Shown here piece by piece: positions 26,001-35,398 of a DNA stretch of 64,000 nt. Position 1 is the stretch's first letter, and the number at the start of each line of letters is the position of its first letter. Under the pieces are notes generated by a model that searched no databases, had not been told where the DNA came from, and saw only the letters and a program-made list of their open reading frames with translations. Origin of the DNA: JBMYTN01 sp049604415 (GTDB lineage Bacteria; Pseudomonadota; Alphaproteobacteria; Rhodospirillales; Rhodospirillaceae); the NCBI GenBank assembly GCA_049604415.1, contig JBMYTN010000016.1, positions 1 through 64,000 of the forward strand, given 5' to 3'. A program made the position numbers and the translations under genes.

Positions 26001-29000
26001 AATGGCGGGACCGGGAATGACTCGCTCAATGGCGGGACCGGAACTGATGCTCTGAATGGCGGTGATGGCACGGACACGGCGGATTATTCCAACCAGACCA
26101 GTGATGTCACGGTCATCCTGTCCGCCACGGGCAGTGGCTCGGCGACGGGCGCCGGGATTGGCACCGATACCCTCAACAGCATTGAAAATGCGACTGGCGG
26201 GTCGGGCAATGACAGCTTCACCGGCGACAGCAATGCCAATACCCTGACCGGCAATGCTGGCAATGATAGTTTTATCGGCAGTGCTGGAAATGACACCATC
26301 AGCGGTGGCACCGGGACGGATACGCTGAGCTATGCGACCCAAACCAGCGGTGTCACAGTCGCATTGTCCGCCTCTGGAACTGGCACTGCCACCGGTGCAG
26401 GCATTGGTACAGACACCCTTTCGGGTATCGAAAATGTGATCGGCGGGTCTGCTGATGATAGCCTGACTGGGGATACCAACACCAATGTGCTCACGGCGGG
26501 CGCTGGCAATGACATCCTCGGCTATTCCGCTGGCGCTGATACCTACACGGGCGGAGAGGGCACTGACACCCTGTCTATCTCCGGGGCTCAGTTTGTTGAG
26601 CTTACCGGGTCTTGGCAATCCGGGACGTCGTCCGGTCTGGAAGTGATCACCCTAGGCGGCGATGGCAATACCTTAAGTGTGGGCAGCGGCTCCTCCAGTT
26701 GGTCTTCGGCCTTCACCACCTCAACAATCTATGTCAATGGCGGCAGCAGCGATACGGTCACTGCAGGGGACAACTGGTCCTATGTCAGCCAAGTCACGGT
26801 GTCCGGAACCACTTACGAGACCTTCACCGATGGTTCCGTGACCATTGCGATCCAGGACGGCGTTCAACTGTCTGGCCTGACCACGTCGATTGAAGGTGGG
26901 TCGACCACAGATAACCTGAGTGGCACGTCCAGCAGCGACATCATCAACGCCAATGCTGGCGATGACGTGGTGGAAGGCTCCGCCGGGAACGACACCATTG
27001 ATGGCGGTGATGGCACCGACACCATCTCCTATGCCAGCCAAACCAACGGTGTTACGGCCAGCCTTCTGACCGGCTCGGCCACCGGCACTGGGATTGGTAC
27101 CGATACCCTAACCAATTTTGAAAACCTCACCGGTGGGTCTGGCAATGACACGCTGACCGGGGATGACAACAACAACACCATCTCTGCCGGGGCGGGCGAT
27201 GACCTTGTTGTTGGCGGCACCGGCGGCGGCGATGACACCTATTTCGGCGGCAGCGGCACGGATACCCTGTCCTTTGCCAGCACCACCACCGGCATCACCA
27301 TCAATCTGAATGCGGCTGATCCGAATGTCGTCATTGATGGTGGAAACGCTGAAACCGGTCAAAGTGGGGAAGGGGGAGAAAGAGTTCCGTTGCTGTTGGA
27401 TGGGTCCGTAGTCATCGCTGGCTTTACGGGCACCACTGCGACCTCCAGCGGTAACGAGATCGGTGAGGATTACTTTTATGAATTCGAACATGTCATTGGC
27501 GGCTCCGGCAATGACGTCTTTTTTGGCAATGACACTGCCCAGCACACCGTAGAGGGCGGATCCGGTAACGACCTGTTCCACTATTCCGGGGGGCAGGATA
27601 CCTATATCGGCGGGTCTGGCACGGACACCCTGTCCATTGCCACCGAAGGGACCGTCTCCCTGGAGGGCAGTTGGCACTCCGGCAATTCCAGTGGTCTGGA
27701 AGTCATCAACCTTGGTGATTCGGGAACTACGCTTGGCGTCGGCACCGGGTCTGGCTGGACCAGCGCGTTTTCCGTCTCGACCATCTATATCAATGGCGGC
27801 AGCCTGGATACCGTCGAAGCCGGTTCCGGCTGGACCTTTGATGCCAGCACCACCGTCTCTGGAGACTCTTACAACACCTTCTCCAATGGGTCGGTGACCA
27901 TCGCGATTGACGCCGATATTCAGACCTCCGGCCTGACTGTTCCGATTAACGGAACGGAAGCGGGCGAGACCCTCAGCGGGACTTCTGAAGCCGATGTCAT
28001 CAATGCCAATGGCGGCAGCGATAAGGTGTTGGGCTCTACGGGCAACGACACCATTGATGGCGGGACCGGTACCAACACCATTTCCTATGAGAATGAGAGC
28101 AGTTCCGTCACCGTCGATTTGTCCAATGGCACGGCGACGGGGTCGAGCATTGGCAACGACAGTCTTTCCAACTTCCGCGACATCACCGGTGGCTCCGGCG
28201 ATGACACCTTGACCGGCGACAGCCAAAGTAACGTCATCACCCCTGGGGATGGGGAAGACACTGTTTATGGCGGCAGCGGCAATGATGCGGTCTATGCCAG
28301 CAATGATAGTGACTATGATGTCTATTATGGCCAAGGCGGCACGAACACTGTGGTGTTTAGTAACGCCACCCAAGCCATCACCTTCAATCTGGATGACAGT
28401 GGCGATGGCGGATCCATGGCCACCGCCAGCAGCAGTGAAATTGGCACCGACGAATTTTATGATTTCACGGTGATCCTTTCCGGATCGGGCAATGATACCT
28501 TCTTGGGCAAGGATGGTGTCCAGCACATCATGTATGGCCAGAATGGCAATGATACCTTCTATTACTCCACCGGGCCTGACCGATATGTCGGCGGTGACGG
28601 CACCGATGTTTTGGCGTTCAATGCGGGCTCCGTCGATCTGACGTCGTCTTCATGGCACGATAACAGCACTGGTCTGGAGCAGATTTCCCTGACGCCCAAT
28701 GCGACGATCAGTGTTGGCGATGGGACCGAATTGGCTCCGGCTTTTTACAATTCCGGCACCGGTGTGACGATCCAGATCGACAGCACCGGTGGGAATGGCG
28801 ATGGCCAGTTGAATGGCAATAGTGGCTGGTCCCAGGACAGCACCATCACCATCGGGTCCGATGATTATGTGGTGCTGACCCAAGGCAGCGTGACCTTGCA
28901 TGTGGAAACGGACGTCACCCTGTCCAACGTGGTCAGCAATAACCCGGCCCCAGTGATCAATGATCCAACCGGATCCTTCTTCAGTTTGTCCGATGTTGGG

Positions 29001-32000
29001 AATTTCATTGAGGGTGGCTCCGGCAGCCAAGTAATTGCCGGGACCGGAGACTTTACCGTCGAGGGGTGGTTCCGGCTCGATGCGCTTAATTCCTCAAACG
29101 ATTACGGCCTGTTCCAAGTCGGGTCCAATACCGATGAGGGCGGACTGTCGGTTTGGGTGGATGGCGCCACTGGACAACTGACCGGGCGACTGTATTCCGG
29201 CGCAGATGAAGAAATCCTCTTCACCAATCAGAACCTCTTGAGCGGCACCACTCTGACCGCCGGGTCCTGGTACCATGTTGCGGTCAGCGTGGATCGCGAT
29301 GATAACGTGGTCACCTATCTGTCGGACAGTTCACAAACCCTTGGTACCGGAACGGTGAGTATCTCGGGGGGATATTTTTACGATCTGTTCAGTGGTGATT
29401 TCCGGACCCATATCGGGACCGCCGATGTCGCCGACACCAGTATTGTCGGGGATGTTGATGAGTTCCGGATTTGGAGCGATGTCCGGACCTCGCAAGAGAT
29501 CAGCGACAACAAAGACAATGCGGTCAACCCGACGGATTCCTTCCTGGCGCAATATTTGCCGCTGGACAATTTGGACAATTCCGGTGAAGTGCCGTCGGTG
29601 GGTGAGCTGGTCAATTCCGGCACTTATGGCCTGAATGGCAATACCGGCTCGATCAGTGTTGATGGTGGCGCGGATACGGTTCCAGCCACCGCGACCGAAA
29701 ATGGCACCCTGACCCTATCCGGCCTGTCGATCAGCGACAGCAATGATGGCGGTGGGGCCTTCACCGTTGTCCTGTCGGTCAGCAATGGCGTTTTGGATTT
29801 TGCTTCGACGACCGGGGTGACGGTCACCAATGACAATACTGCGTCGGTGACGGTTACCGGCACGCGCGCCAACATCAACACGGCGCTCGATAACAATCTC
29901 GATTACATCCCGTCCAGCAACTATAACGGCCTTGAAACCCTGACCATTAGCGCGACCGATGATGGCAATGGCGGGGCTGCGCTGACAACGCAAAGCAACA
30001 GTATCTTCCTGGTCGAGCGGGTCGATGATCAGCCAGATATCACTCTGTCCTCTGGCATCACCGTGTTTGATATGAATGCGGCCGGAACGGCGAGCCAAAT
30101 CGACGCCAGCGTGACCTTTGTTGATGATGAGCTAAGTTATGACGGCTTTGGCGGCACCGTCATGGTTTATGAGGGCGGTGAAGAAGAGGACCGCCTGGAG
30201 ATTATTGAAACCGGCGGCATCACGGTTTCTGGGACCACGGTAAGCTATAACAGCCAAGCCTTTGCCACCCTGGACAATGCCGGTGGCTCCGGATCGAATG
30301 CGGAACTTTCCTTTACGTTCAACTCTTTTGCCACCCAGACCAGCATTCAAGCCTTGTTCCAGGCGGTTGGCTTTGATCAGTCCAGCAGCAATGGCAGCAG
30401 CGGCGAGCGCACGGTCGATTTCATCTTCGGTGAAGGCTATAGCAGTTTTGCCGGGGCCAGCCGCCTGGTGGTGGTTGCCCCGACGTCGACGTCGCCATCG
30501 GTCTCCGCAGGTGAGTATTTTGTTCACACAACTGCTAACCTGGGCTTCTCGACTGCAACCAATCACTCCTTCGACTATGGTGGTGTGTTTATTGACAATA
30601 CATTCGCCCAGCTTGATGGGACCCACAGCTTTGATTACGCCTCCTTCATTACTTCCGATGGGACCTTGAGGTCTTCAGCGGAAACCAATCTTTGGTCCTT
30701 TGGCAATTCCTCGACGGCCAGTGTGAGCTTGGAAGTCGACGGAATGCTCGACTTTGATGGGGGAACCATTCAACAAGGGACCGTCCAGGTGGATGGTTCT
30801 TTCACCAGTGATGGGTCGCTTGATCGGGAAATTGGCAGCGGGACCTATTTCGATCTCAATGGCAGTGGGACCATCACCGGCGGCACCACGACCATTGATG
30901 GGTTTTTCGAGAACGACGGTCATTTGCGGCTTTATGGGAATTTTGCCACCCCGCCCATCACCTTGGATGGCACGGGTCTGTTGCGCAATGACGGGACCTT
31001 GGAAGTCTCCGAAACCACCGAGACTGTGACGATCTCCACCGAGCTGCGCAACAACGGCACTCTGGAGGTCGACAGCGGCACCTTGACCTTAGCCGGTGGC
31101 GGCCAAAGCGTTGGTGATATCGAACTGGGTTACGGAGCGAACCTTCGGTTTGCGAGCAGCTTTAACCTGGCGGGCGGCACCATTGATCAGCCCGGGATCG
31201 ACAGCACCGATGCGACCCTGGACATCGACAGCACGGTGTTTGTGAACGGGTCTGTGGGGGTTGATTCTGGTGTTGCCATCGATATCCAGCAAGTGAGCGA
31301 TGGCAGTTTTGCTCTGTTTGGCACGGGCACGCTGGAAAGTGATGGGGACATCACTTGGCATAATGGTGAGATTGATGGCGTCGAGGTCATTTCCCGTGGT
31401 TTGACCACCCTGACATCCAATTTTGAACGGGATTTGGAAACAGGTTGGACCAACCATGGCACCATGGTCTTGGACCGTGGGACACTAGAGATTGACAGTG
31501 GCGGGACGCTGACAAACCATGGGACCTTGGAACTTGATCGGGGCCTACTGGATGTCAATTCCAGCACGGGAACCATTTCAAACGAATCCAGTGGTCTTAT
31601 TGAGATTGCAGGGTCGGAAACTCTCCAGCTGGAAATCGATGGTGGCCTGGGCAACCTTGGCCGGATTGAATACAGCCGGGCAGATAGAACGTCCCTCAAC
31701 GGAACCCTGACCAGCTCCGGGACCTTGGATATCCAATCCGGAACCTTGTCGCTCGAGCATGGCACCCTGTCCAACGACATTTATTTGGACGATGGCACAG
31801 CTCTGCGCACGACTGGGACCGTTTTGCTGAGCGATGCCACTATCAGCAACAATTACACCTATAGCGGCAATGATGGCACCTTGGAGGTTTTCTCCGGGCA
31901 GCTGTCGCTGGCTGGAAGCTCCGCGATTGATGTGACCAGCGATCTGGAACTGAATTCCGGCAAGATTGGTAACAGCGATGCCACGGCGGGCACGTTGAGT

Positions 32001-35000
32001 GTCGCCAGTGACTTCTACTGGACCTCCGGCAGCTTGATTGGTGACAATGTTAAAATCTTTGTCGACCAGGAATTGGACCTGCTTGGGGCGACCACCTTTA
32101 AGTCCCTGAAAAGTGCTACTCTCTATAACCGGGGGTCCATGGATATGGACTATGGGACCCTGGATATTGACGGCACCCTGGTCAATGACGGGACGTTCCT
32201 GACCGATGTAGACAACAATGTTGCTATCTTTGGCGATGGTCTGTTGGACACCAACCATCTGTTCAGCTTCCAGATCACCGGCTCCCATAGCATCAATGTC
32301 ACCACCGATAACAGCGGCACCATTCAGTTTAATGATGGGGATACGCTCACCGCGTCGACATTGAGCTTTGACGATGGGGGTGTGTCGAGCGGTGAAATGG
32401 TCATCAGCGAAGGCGATGTGCTGCAGTTCTCCAATAATTTCACCTTGGATGGCGGCAGCATCACCTCTGATGTGAACAGTGGTTTCTCGACCTTGGCTTT
32501 GGCCAGCGATGGAACCTTTACGCTGGCCGATCGGACAACAATCGATAGCGACAACTATTTTGACATGAGCGGTCAGCTGGCGGGCAGTGGCACGCTCAGC
32601 ACCGATGGCATCGTGAAGCTGGATGGCGGCATCGTTGCCAGCACGGCCCATTTGGATGTTGACGGCACCGCGACCTTTGCCAATGCCAGCACCGTTGCGG
32701 GCCATTTGAACAATGATGGCACGGTCGATCTCACCAGCGGGACCTTGGTCCTTTCCGGCGAGTTGACCAACAATGGCAAGCTGAACGCCTCTGGCGGAAC
32801 TCTCCTGGACATCAATGGCGGGACCTTAAGCGGTACCCACTTGTTCAGTTCCGATGGCGAAGTAGATTTTGGTGGCGGCGTCCTGTCCAGCGAGGCGACG
32901 CTGGATGCGAATGGAACGGCCACGTTCGGCAATACCTCCACCATTGCCGGTGATCTGATCAATGATGGAAAATTTGATCTCAACACGGGAACCATGATCA
33001 TTACTGGTCAGTTCACCAACAATGCCACCTTTAGCGACGGCACCGGGTCGATTTCGCTCAATGGCGGGACGATCATCAACAATCATGATCTGACGATGGA
33101 CTCTGGAAACATTTCCATGACCAACGGTCAGATCTTCAACAATGGCACCTATTCTATCGATGACAGCAGTCGGGAAAGTGTGTCGGGCACCATCACCAAT
33201 GCCTCCGGGGCGCAGTTTGACTTTGCGACCACAGGGACGGTCTCAACGACAGGTCTCACAATCGACAATGCGGGGACCGTTGGGTTCTCCGGCGGTGGAT
33301 TGGTCAATATCCAGGGCAATGTGATGTCATCGGGGAACTGGGATCTCTATGACGGCAGCCAAGCGGCGTTCAATGCCACGTCGACCTTGACCGGAGGGAA
33401 TATCTTCAATTCCGGAGAAGGCCCGGACGGTACCTTGAGCGTTGTGGATCACCTGTTGATCCAGGGCGGGTCGGTTAATGTGGCCAATGATGTCGACTTT
33501 GTTTTGGAAAATGGCGGCACCTTGGGCAGCAGTACCACGAACGGCACCCTGGGGATTGAAGGCGATTTCCACTTCGCCGGGGGCCAAATCCAAAGCAACC
33601 TGACCGTCTATTCCAATGGGGCGGGGGTGATCAATCCGGCCTCCACGGTGAAAACCGTCTACGGCACCTTGGTCAATGACGGCACCATGAACTTCAATGA
33701 CGGCACCCTGTCCGTCAACAATGGCCAAGTGAACAACAACGCGGTCTTTAACGCCTCGACCGGCGTGGTGATTGCCGTCTCCGGCAGCGGTGTCTTTAAC
33801 AACAACGCCGCCATGGCCTTTGGCTCCAACAGCGATGGCACGGTCACCTTAAACGGTGGTGGGTTTAACAATGACACCGGCGGCACCGTGACCATCGGAT
33901 CCTCGGCCAACAATATCTGGCTGGTGGACAATGATAGCGGCAACTTCACCAACAAAGGCCAGTTCATCCTGGACGGCTTTAATTCGGAAGCCAATGACAG
34001 CTCAGATGTGTTCTTCATCAAATCCGCCGGCACCCTGATCAACACCGGCACCATCCAAGCTCTGGATTCCTTGGGCGGAGCCACCGGCGCGCGGGAAATC
34101 AATGCGCTGATCGACAATGACGGGGTGGTTAAGGTTGCCCAAGGGGTCACGGTGGGCTCCGAAGTCACCTTCAGCAGTGATGTGACCCATACCAATGATG
34201 GCACCGTCCTCTTGGAGGGCACTGGGGCAAATCTCAATATCTTCAACAATGGGTCTGGGGATGTCCTTTTCGTCAACACCGGCATCATCGAAGGCACCGG
34301 GACTCTAGTTGTCGGCAACAGCACCACCGGCGCGGATAATTTCGACAATTCCGCCGGTGTCCTGCGTCCGGGGGGCGATGGGACCTATGGTATTCTGAAA
34401 ATCGATGCGGGCAACCAAGTGATTGGCGGCGGCACCATCCAAATTGATATTGGAGGCACCCAAGCGGGCACCAGCTATGACCAAGTCATTCTGGAAGGCA
34501 ACACCATCACCGAAAACAGCCGTTACGTCATCAATACGGGCGTTTCGAATTTCTCGGATGGGGCCACCTATCAAATTGCCTCCTTCAGTGCGAACACCAC
34601 AGATATTGGCGATGTCGATTTTGACGCGGCTGGCCTTTATACCGGAACCCTAGGCACGACCGATGCCGAGGTGGTGTCCATCGCGATCACCTCCAACTCC
34701 ATTGTGCTGACCGGTCAAGCCGTCGACCATGCGACAGGAACCACCCAGGGCGGTTTAGGAACCAGACATTATCTTGGCAGCAATGTCGGGGAAACCTATG
34801 GGCCGGATCTAAGCTTTGGTGTCGGCACGTTTAATACGGTGTTCTTGGGCTTTGGCGGGGATGATACCCTGTCCATCTCTTCTGCTTCGTCTACCCCAGG
34901 GCTGAACTATGCTGATGGTGGCAGTGGCGTCGATACGCTGGGCGTCTATAACGGCGATGGCGGTGGGCTCAGTCAGGATTTCACCCAAGATATCTGGCGG

Positions 35001-35351
35001 GTGAACAGCTTTGAAATTCTCCAGATCGGGGAGATTGGGGATGGCACCAGCCAAACCGTCTCTTTGTCTATCGATGCCATTCAAGCGTTCGATAACAACA
35101 CCGCTGATTTGTTGAGCTTGAACGGGACCCTGGATGTCGCGGGTGTTGACTCCTTTATCATCGTCACCGGCACCAACAATGACACGGTGGATGTTTCTGC
35201 CGATGGCGCGGCGTGGTCGTCCAATGGAACCATCGGATTGGATTTGGATGCCGATGGGAATAATGAGAGCTACACCATGTATCAAAACGGCTCCTCGCGG
35301 CTGTATGTGGCCGACGGGATCTCGGTCGCTACTGGCGGCGGTCTTGACTAG
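23064..35351 (+). CDS. Giant FecR/RTX/beta-helix surface or secreted protein
   Basis: This uninterrupted frame encodes 4095 residues. Regions in order: N-terminus without signal peptide (1-145); FecR-type domain (about 146-262, GTVTKVSGVVQVTRVDG to TPVATIGIRGTAG); acidic Glu/Val/Pro linker (about 360-440); RTX calcium-binding repeats GGxGNDxL (about 553-1850); LamG/concanavalin-like domain (about 1973-2150, FTVEGWFR to VDEFRIWSD); cadherin-like repeat (about 2206-2316); long beta-helix-like region of NDGTL and NGG repeats (about 2470-3850); and a final RTX-like segment to a Leu-Asp end. Lack of a signal peptide plus RTX repeats suggests type I secretion. No ABC exporter, HlyD or TolC gene is present in the window. 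An adhesin or matrix role is likely. Confidence 0.85.
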   Translation: MNSVDWTPGSSPMDGQDPAQNNAGLSPMEPSLGAAGAGDTAQPTLTVIDAGSEAALQGGASAGKIDIGDLKLLLEGDYQKEGADLLVTGADGSGVLVTDYFASADLPALGAGPQAQLSGSVIERLAGPDAPGQYAQAGGNSALGEAIGTVTKVSGVVQVTRVDGSEVQIGQGDPVFQGDVVATQDGSAIGISFVDDSAFSLGANGRMVLDEFVYDPGTSEGNAGVSLVNGVFSFVSGQIAKAGPDAMTVTTPVATIGIRGTAGVVKVILPEGVNPGSIEEARAALAEFDLELEVVLLPSSDGTVGEIVFTSFDNQTTTVVNVAFDGVRATLSRGDTGGVDSAVESISVSEDFVEDVGVGESIDHLPTGPAEEPAPEGNGDVLDETIEGEGEVPVDGEVPVDGEAELPAEEVPVEGEEIIGEETIEVPDTTENVFSNLLTAEDLEISGDLGDDDLDGAEEVEGVFGLVQAAASVLFDDISRTVTLTGRAEEEVINTLTEDEVDDGPVVDVTLPTVGAGVRVTRNAAGQIEISMDVGSSIDLADRTDDVVVTASSGAENITTGSGSDVIDAGGGDDEIQTNDGDDVVNAGAGNDTVIGGSGRGNDTYNGGDDTDTLDYRSAVDGVIVDMAAGTATDAPGVTYIDSDTISGFEIVRTSSGSDIIRGDGLDNTLDGRGGDDIIEGRGGDDILIGGDGTDTLAHDSDTQGVTVNLAAGTASGAGIGTDTLSGFENVSGGSGNDDITGDGNANTLSGGAGNDSLNGAGGNDTLNGDAGNDALDGGAGDDSLNGGDGDDSLEGGSGNDSLIGGAGTDTADYSADTSGVNANLSTGSASGTSTGSDSLSGIENITGGSGNDILTGDANANVLTGNAGNDSLSGGAGNDTLDGGSGDDTLFGDSGNDVMSGGDGTDLADYTSDASGVSVDLGTGSASGAATGSDTLSGIENVSTGSGNDSITGNGSNNILSGNAGNDSLNGGAGNDTLNGGTGNDSLNGGTGTDALNGGDGTDTADYSNQTSDVTVILSATGSGSATGAGIGTDTLNSIENATGGSGNDSFTGDSNANTLTGNAGNDSFIGSAGNDTISGGTGTDTLSYATQTSGVTVALSASGTGTATGAGIGTDTLSGIENVIGGSADDSLTGDTNTNVLTAGAGNDILGYSAGADTYTGGEGTDTLSISGAQFVELTGSWQSGTSSGLEVITLGGDGNTLSVGSGSSSWSSAFTTSTIYVNGGSSDTVTAGDNWSYVSQVTVSGTTYETFTDGSVTIAIQDGVQLSGLTTSIEGGSTTDNLSGTSSSDIINANAGDDVVEGSAGNDTIDGGDGTDTISYASQTNGVTASLLTGSATGTGIGTDTLTNFENLTGGSGNDTLTGDDNNNTISAGAGDDLVVGGTGGGDDTYFGGSGTDTLSFASTTTGITINLNAADPNVVIDGGNAETGQSGEGGERVPLLLDGSVVIAGFTGTTATSSGNEIGEDYFYEFEHVIGGSGNDVFFGNDTAQHTVEGGSGNDLFHYSGGQDTYIGGSGTDTLSIATEGTVSLEGSWHSGNSSGLEVINLGDSGTTLGVGTGSGWTSAFSVSTIYINGGSLDTVEAGSGWTFDASTTVSGDSYNTFSNGSVTIAIDADIQTSGLTVPINGTEAGETLSGTSEADVINANGGSDKVLGSTGNDTIDGGTGTNTISYENESSSVTVDLSNGTATGSSIGNDSLSNFRDITGGSGDDTLTGDSQSNVITPGDGEDTVYGGSGNDAVYASNDSDYDVYYGQGGTNTVVFSNATQAITFNLDDSGDGGSMATASSSEIGTDEFYDFTVILSGSGNDTFLGKDGVQHIMYGQNGNDTFYYSTGPDRYVGGDGTDVLAFNAGSVDLTSSSWHDNSTGLEQISLTPNATISVGDGTELAPAFYNSGTGVTIQIDSTGGNGDGQLNGNSGWSQDSTITIGSDDYVVLTQGSVTLHVETDVTLSNVVSNNPAPVINDPTGSFFSLSDVGNFIEGGSGSQVIAGTGDFTVEGWFRLDALNSSNDYGLFQVGSNTDEGGLSVWVDGATGQLTGRLYSGADEEILFTNQNLLSGTTLTAGSWYHVAVSVDRDDNVVTYLSDSSQTLGTGTVSISGGYFYDLFSGDFRTHIGTADVADTSIVGDVDEFRIWSDVRTSQEISDNKDNAVNPTDSFLAQYLPLDNLDNSGEVPSVGELVNSGTYGLNGNTGSISVDGGADTVPATATENGTLTLSGLSISDSNDGGGAFTVVLSVSNGVLDFASTTGVTVTNDNTASVTVTGTRANINTALDNNLDYIPSSNYNGLETLTISATDDGNGGAALTTQSNSIFLVERVDDQPDITLSSGITVFDMNAAGTASQIDASVTFVDDELSYDGFGGTVMVYEGGEEEDRLEIIETGGITVSGTTVSYNSQAFATLDNAGGSGSNAELSFTFNSFATQTSIQALFQAVGFDQSSSNGSSGERTVDFIFGEGYSSFAGASRLVVVAPTSTSPSVSAGEYFVHTTANLGFSTATNHSFDYGGVFIDNTFAQLDGTHSFDYASFITSDGTLRSSAETNLWSFGNSSTASVSLEVDGMLDFDGGTIQQGTVQVDGSFTSDGSLDREIGSGTYFDLNGSGTITGGTTTIDGFFENDGHLRLYGNFATPPITLDGTGLLRNDGTLEVSETTETVTISTELRNNGTLEVDSGTLTLAGGGQSVGDIELGYGANLRFASSFNLAGGTIDQPGIDSTDATLDIDSTVFVNGSVGVDSGVAIDIQQVSDGSFALFGTGTLESDGDITWHNGEIDGVEVISRGLTTLTSNFERDLETGWTNHGTMVLDRGTLEIDSGGTLTNHGTLELDRGLLDVNSSTGTISNESSGLIEIAGSETLQLEIDGGLGNLGRIEYSRADRTSLNGTLTSSGTLDIQSGTLSLEHGTLSNDIYLDDGTALRTTGTVLLSDATISNNYTYSGNDGTLEVFSGQLSLAGSSAIDVTSDLELNSGKIGNSDATAGTLSVASDFYWTSGSLIGDNVKIFVDQELDLLGATTFKSLKSATLYNRGSMDMDYGTLDIDGTLVNDGTFLTDVDNNVAIFGDGLLDTNHLFSFQITGSHSINVTTDNSGTIQFNDGDTLTASTLSFDDGGVSSGEMVISEGDVLQFSNNFTLDGGSITSDVNSGFSTLALASDGTFTLADRTTIDSDNYFDMSGQLAGSGTLSTDGIVKLDGGIVASTAHLDVDGTATFANASTVAGHLNNDGTVDLTSGTLVLSGELTNNGKLNASGGTLLDINGGTLSGTHLFSSDGEVDFGGGVLSSEATLDANGTATFGNTSTIAGDLINDGKFDLNTGTMIITGQFTNNATFSDGTGSISLNGGTIINNHDLTMDSGNISMTNGQIFNNGTYSIDDSSRESVSGTITNASGAQFDFATTGTVSTTGLTIDNAGTVGFSGGGLVNIQGNVMSSGNWDLYDGSQAAFNATSTLTGGNIFNSGEGPDGTLSVVDHLLIQGGSVNVANDVDFVLENGGTLGSSTTNGTLGIEGDFHFAGGQIQSNLTVYSNGAGVINPASTVKTVYGTLVNDGTMNFNDGTLSVNNGQVNNNAVFNASTGVVIAVSGSGVFNNNAAMAFGSNSDGTVTLNGGGFNNDTGGTVTIGSSANNIWLVDNDSGNFTNKGQFILDGFNSEANDSSDVFFIKSAGTLINTGTIQALDSLGGATGAREINALIDNDGVVKVAQGVTVGSEVTFSSDVTHTNDGTVLLEGTGANLNIFNNGSGDVLFVNTGIIEGTGTLVVGNSTTGADNFDNSAGVLRPGGDGTYGILKIDAGNQVIGGGTIQIDIGGTQAGTSYDQVILEGNTITENSRYVINTGVSNFSDGATYQIASFSANTTDIGDVDFDAAGLYTGTLGTTDAEVVSIAITSNSIVLTGQAVDHATGTTQGGLGTRHYLGSNVGETYGPDLSFGVGTFNTVFLGFGGDDTLSISSASSTPGLNYADGGSGVDTLGVYNGDGGGLSQDFTQDIWRVNSFEILQIGEIGDGTSQTVSLSIDAIQAFDNNTADLLSLNGTLDVAGVDSFIIVTGTNNDTVDVSADGAAWSSNGTIGLDLDADGNNESYTMYQNGSSRLYVADGISVATGGGLD
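24720..28620 (+). repeat. RTX repeat-coding block with higher-order repeats
   Basis: About 3.9 kb encodes GGxGNDxL nonapeptides grouped into larger units of roughly 75-100 residues. Each has a linker of the type TDTADYSxxTSGVTV, then GSATGxGIGTDTLSGIEN, then a short run of nonapeptides. The units are close enough at DNA level to recombine, so copy number may vary between strains. Nonapeptide loops bind calcium and drive folding after secretion in the RTX family. Confidence 0.85.
30700..34300 (+). repeat. Beta-helix-like degenerate repeats
   Basis: This tract codes for recurring units such as NDGTLxxxSGTL, NNGTLEVDSGTLTLAGG and INNHDLTMDSGNI, about 20-25 residues each, rich in Gly, Asn, Asp and Thr. 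The pattern resembles the solenoid passenger regions of autotransporters and filamentous adhesins. It has no autotransporter barrel after it, so the likeness is to the passenger fold only. Confidence 0.6.
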
Positions 35352-35398
35352 AGTGTAAGGGTCCTCAGCATAGGGTCGTTGTTGCGTAGAGGGTTTCC

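Noticed and set aside
27108..28526. 472-codon minus-strand frame inside the RTX region
   Set aside because: Shadow of the repeat-rich giant gene; no start signal or domain.
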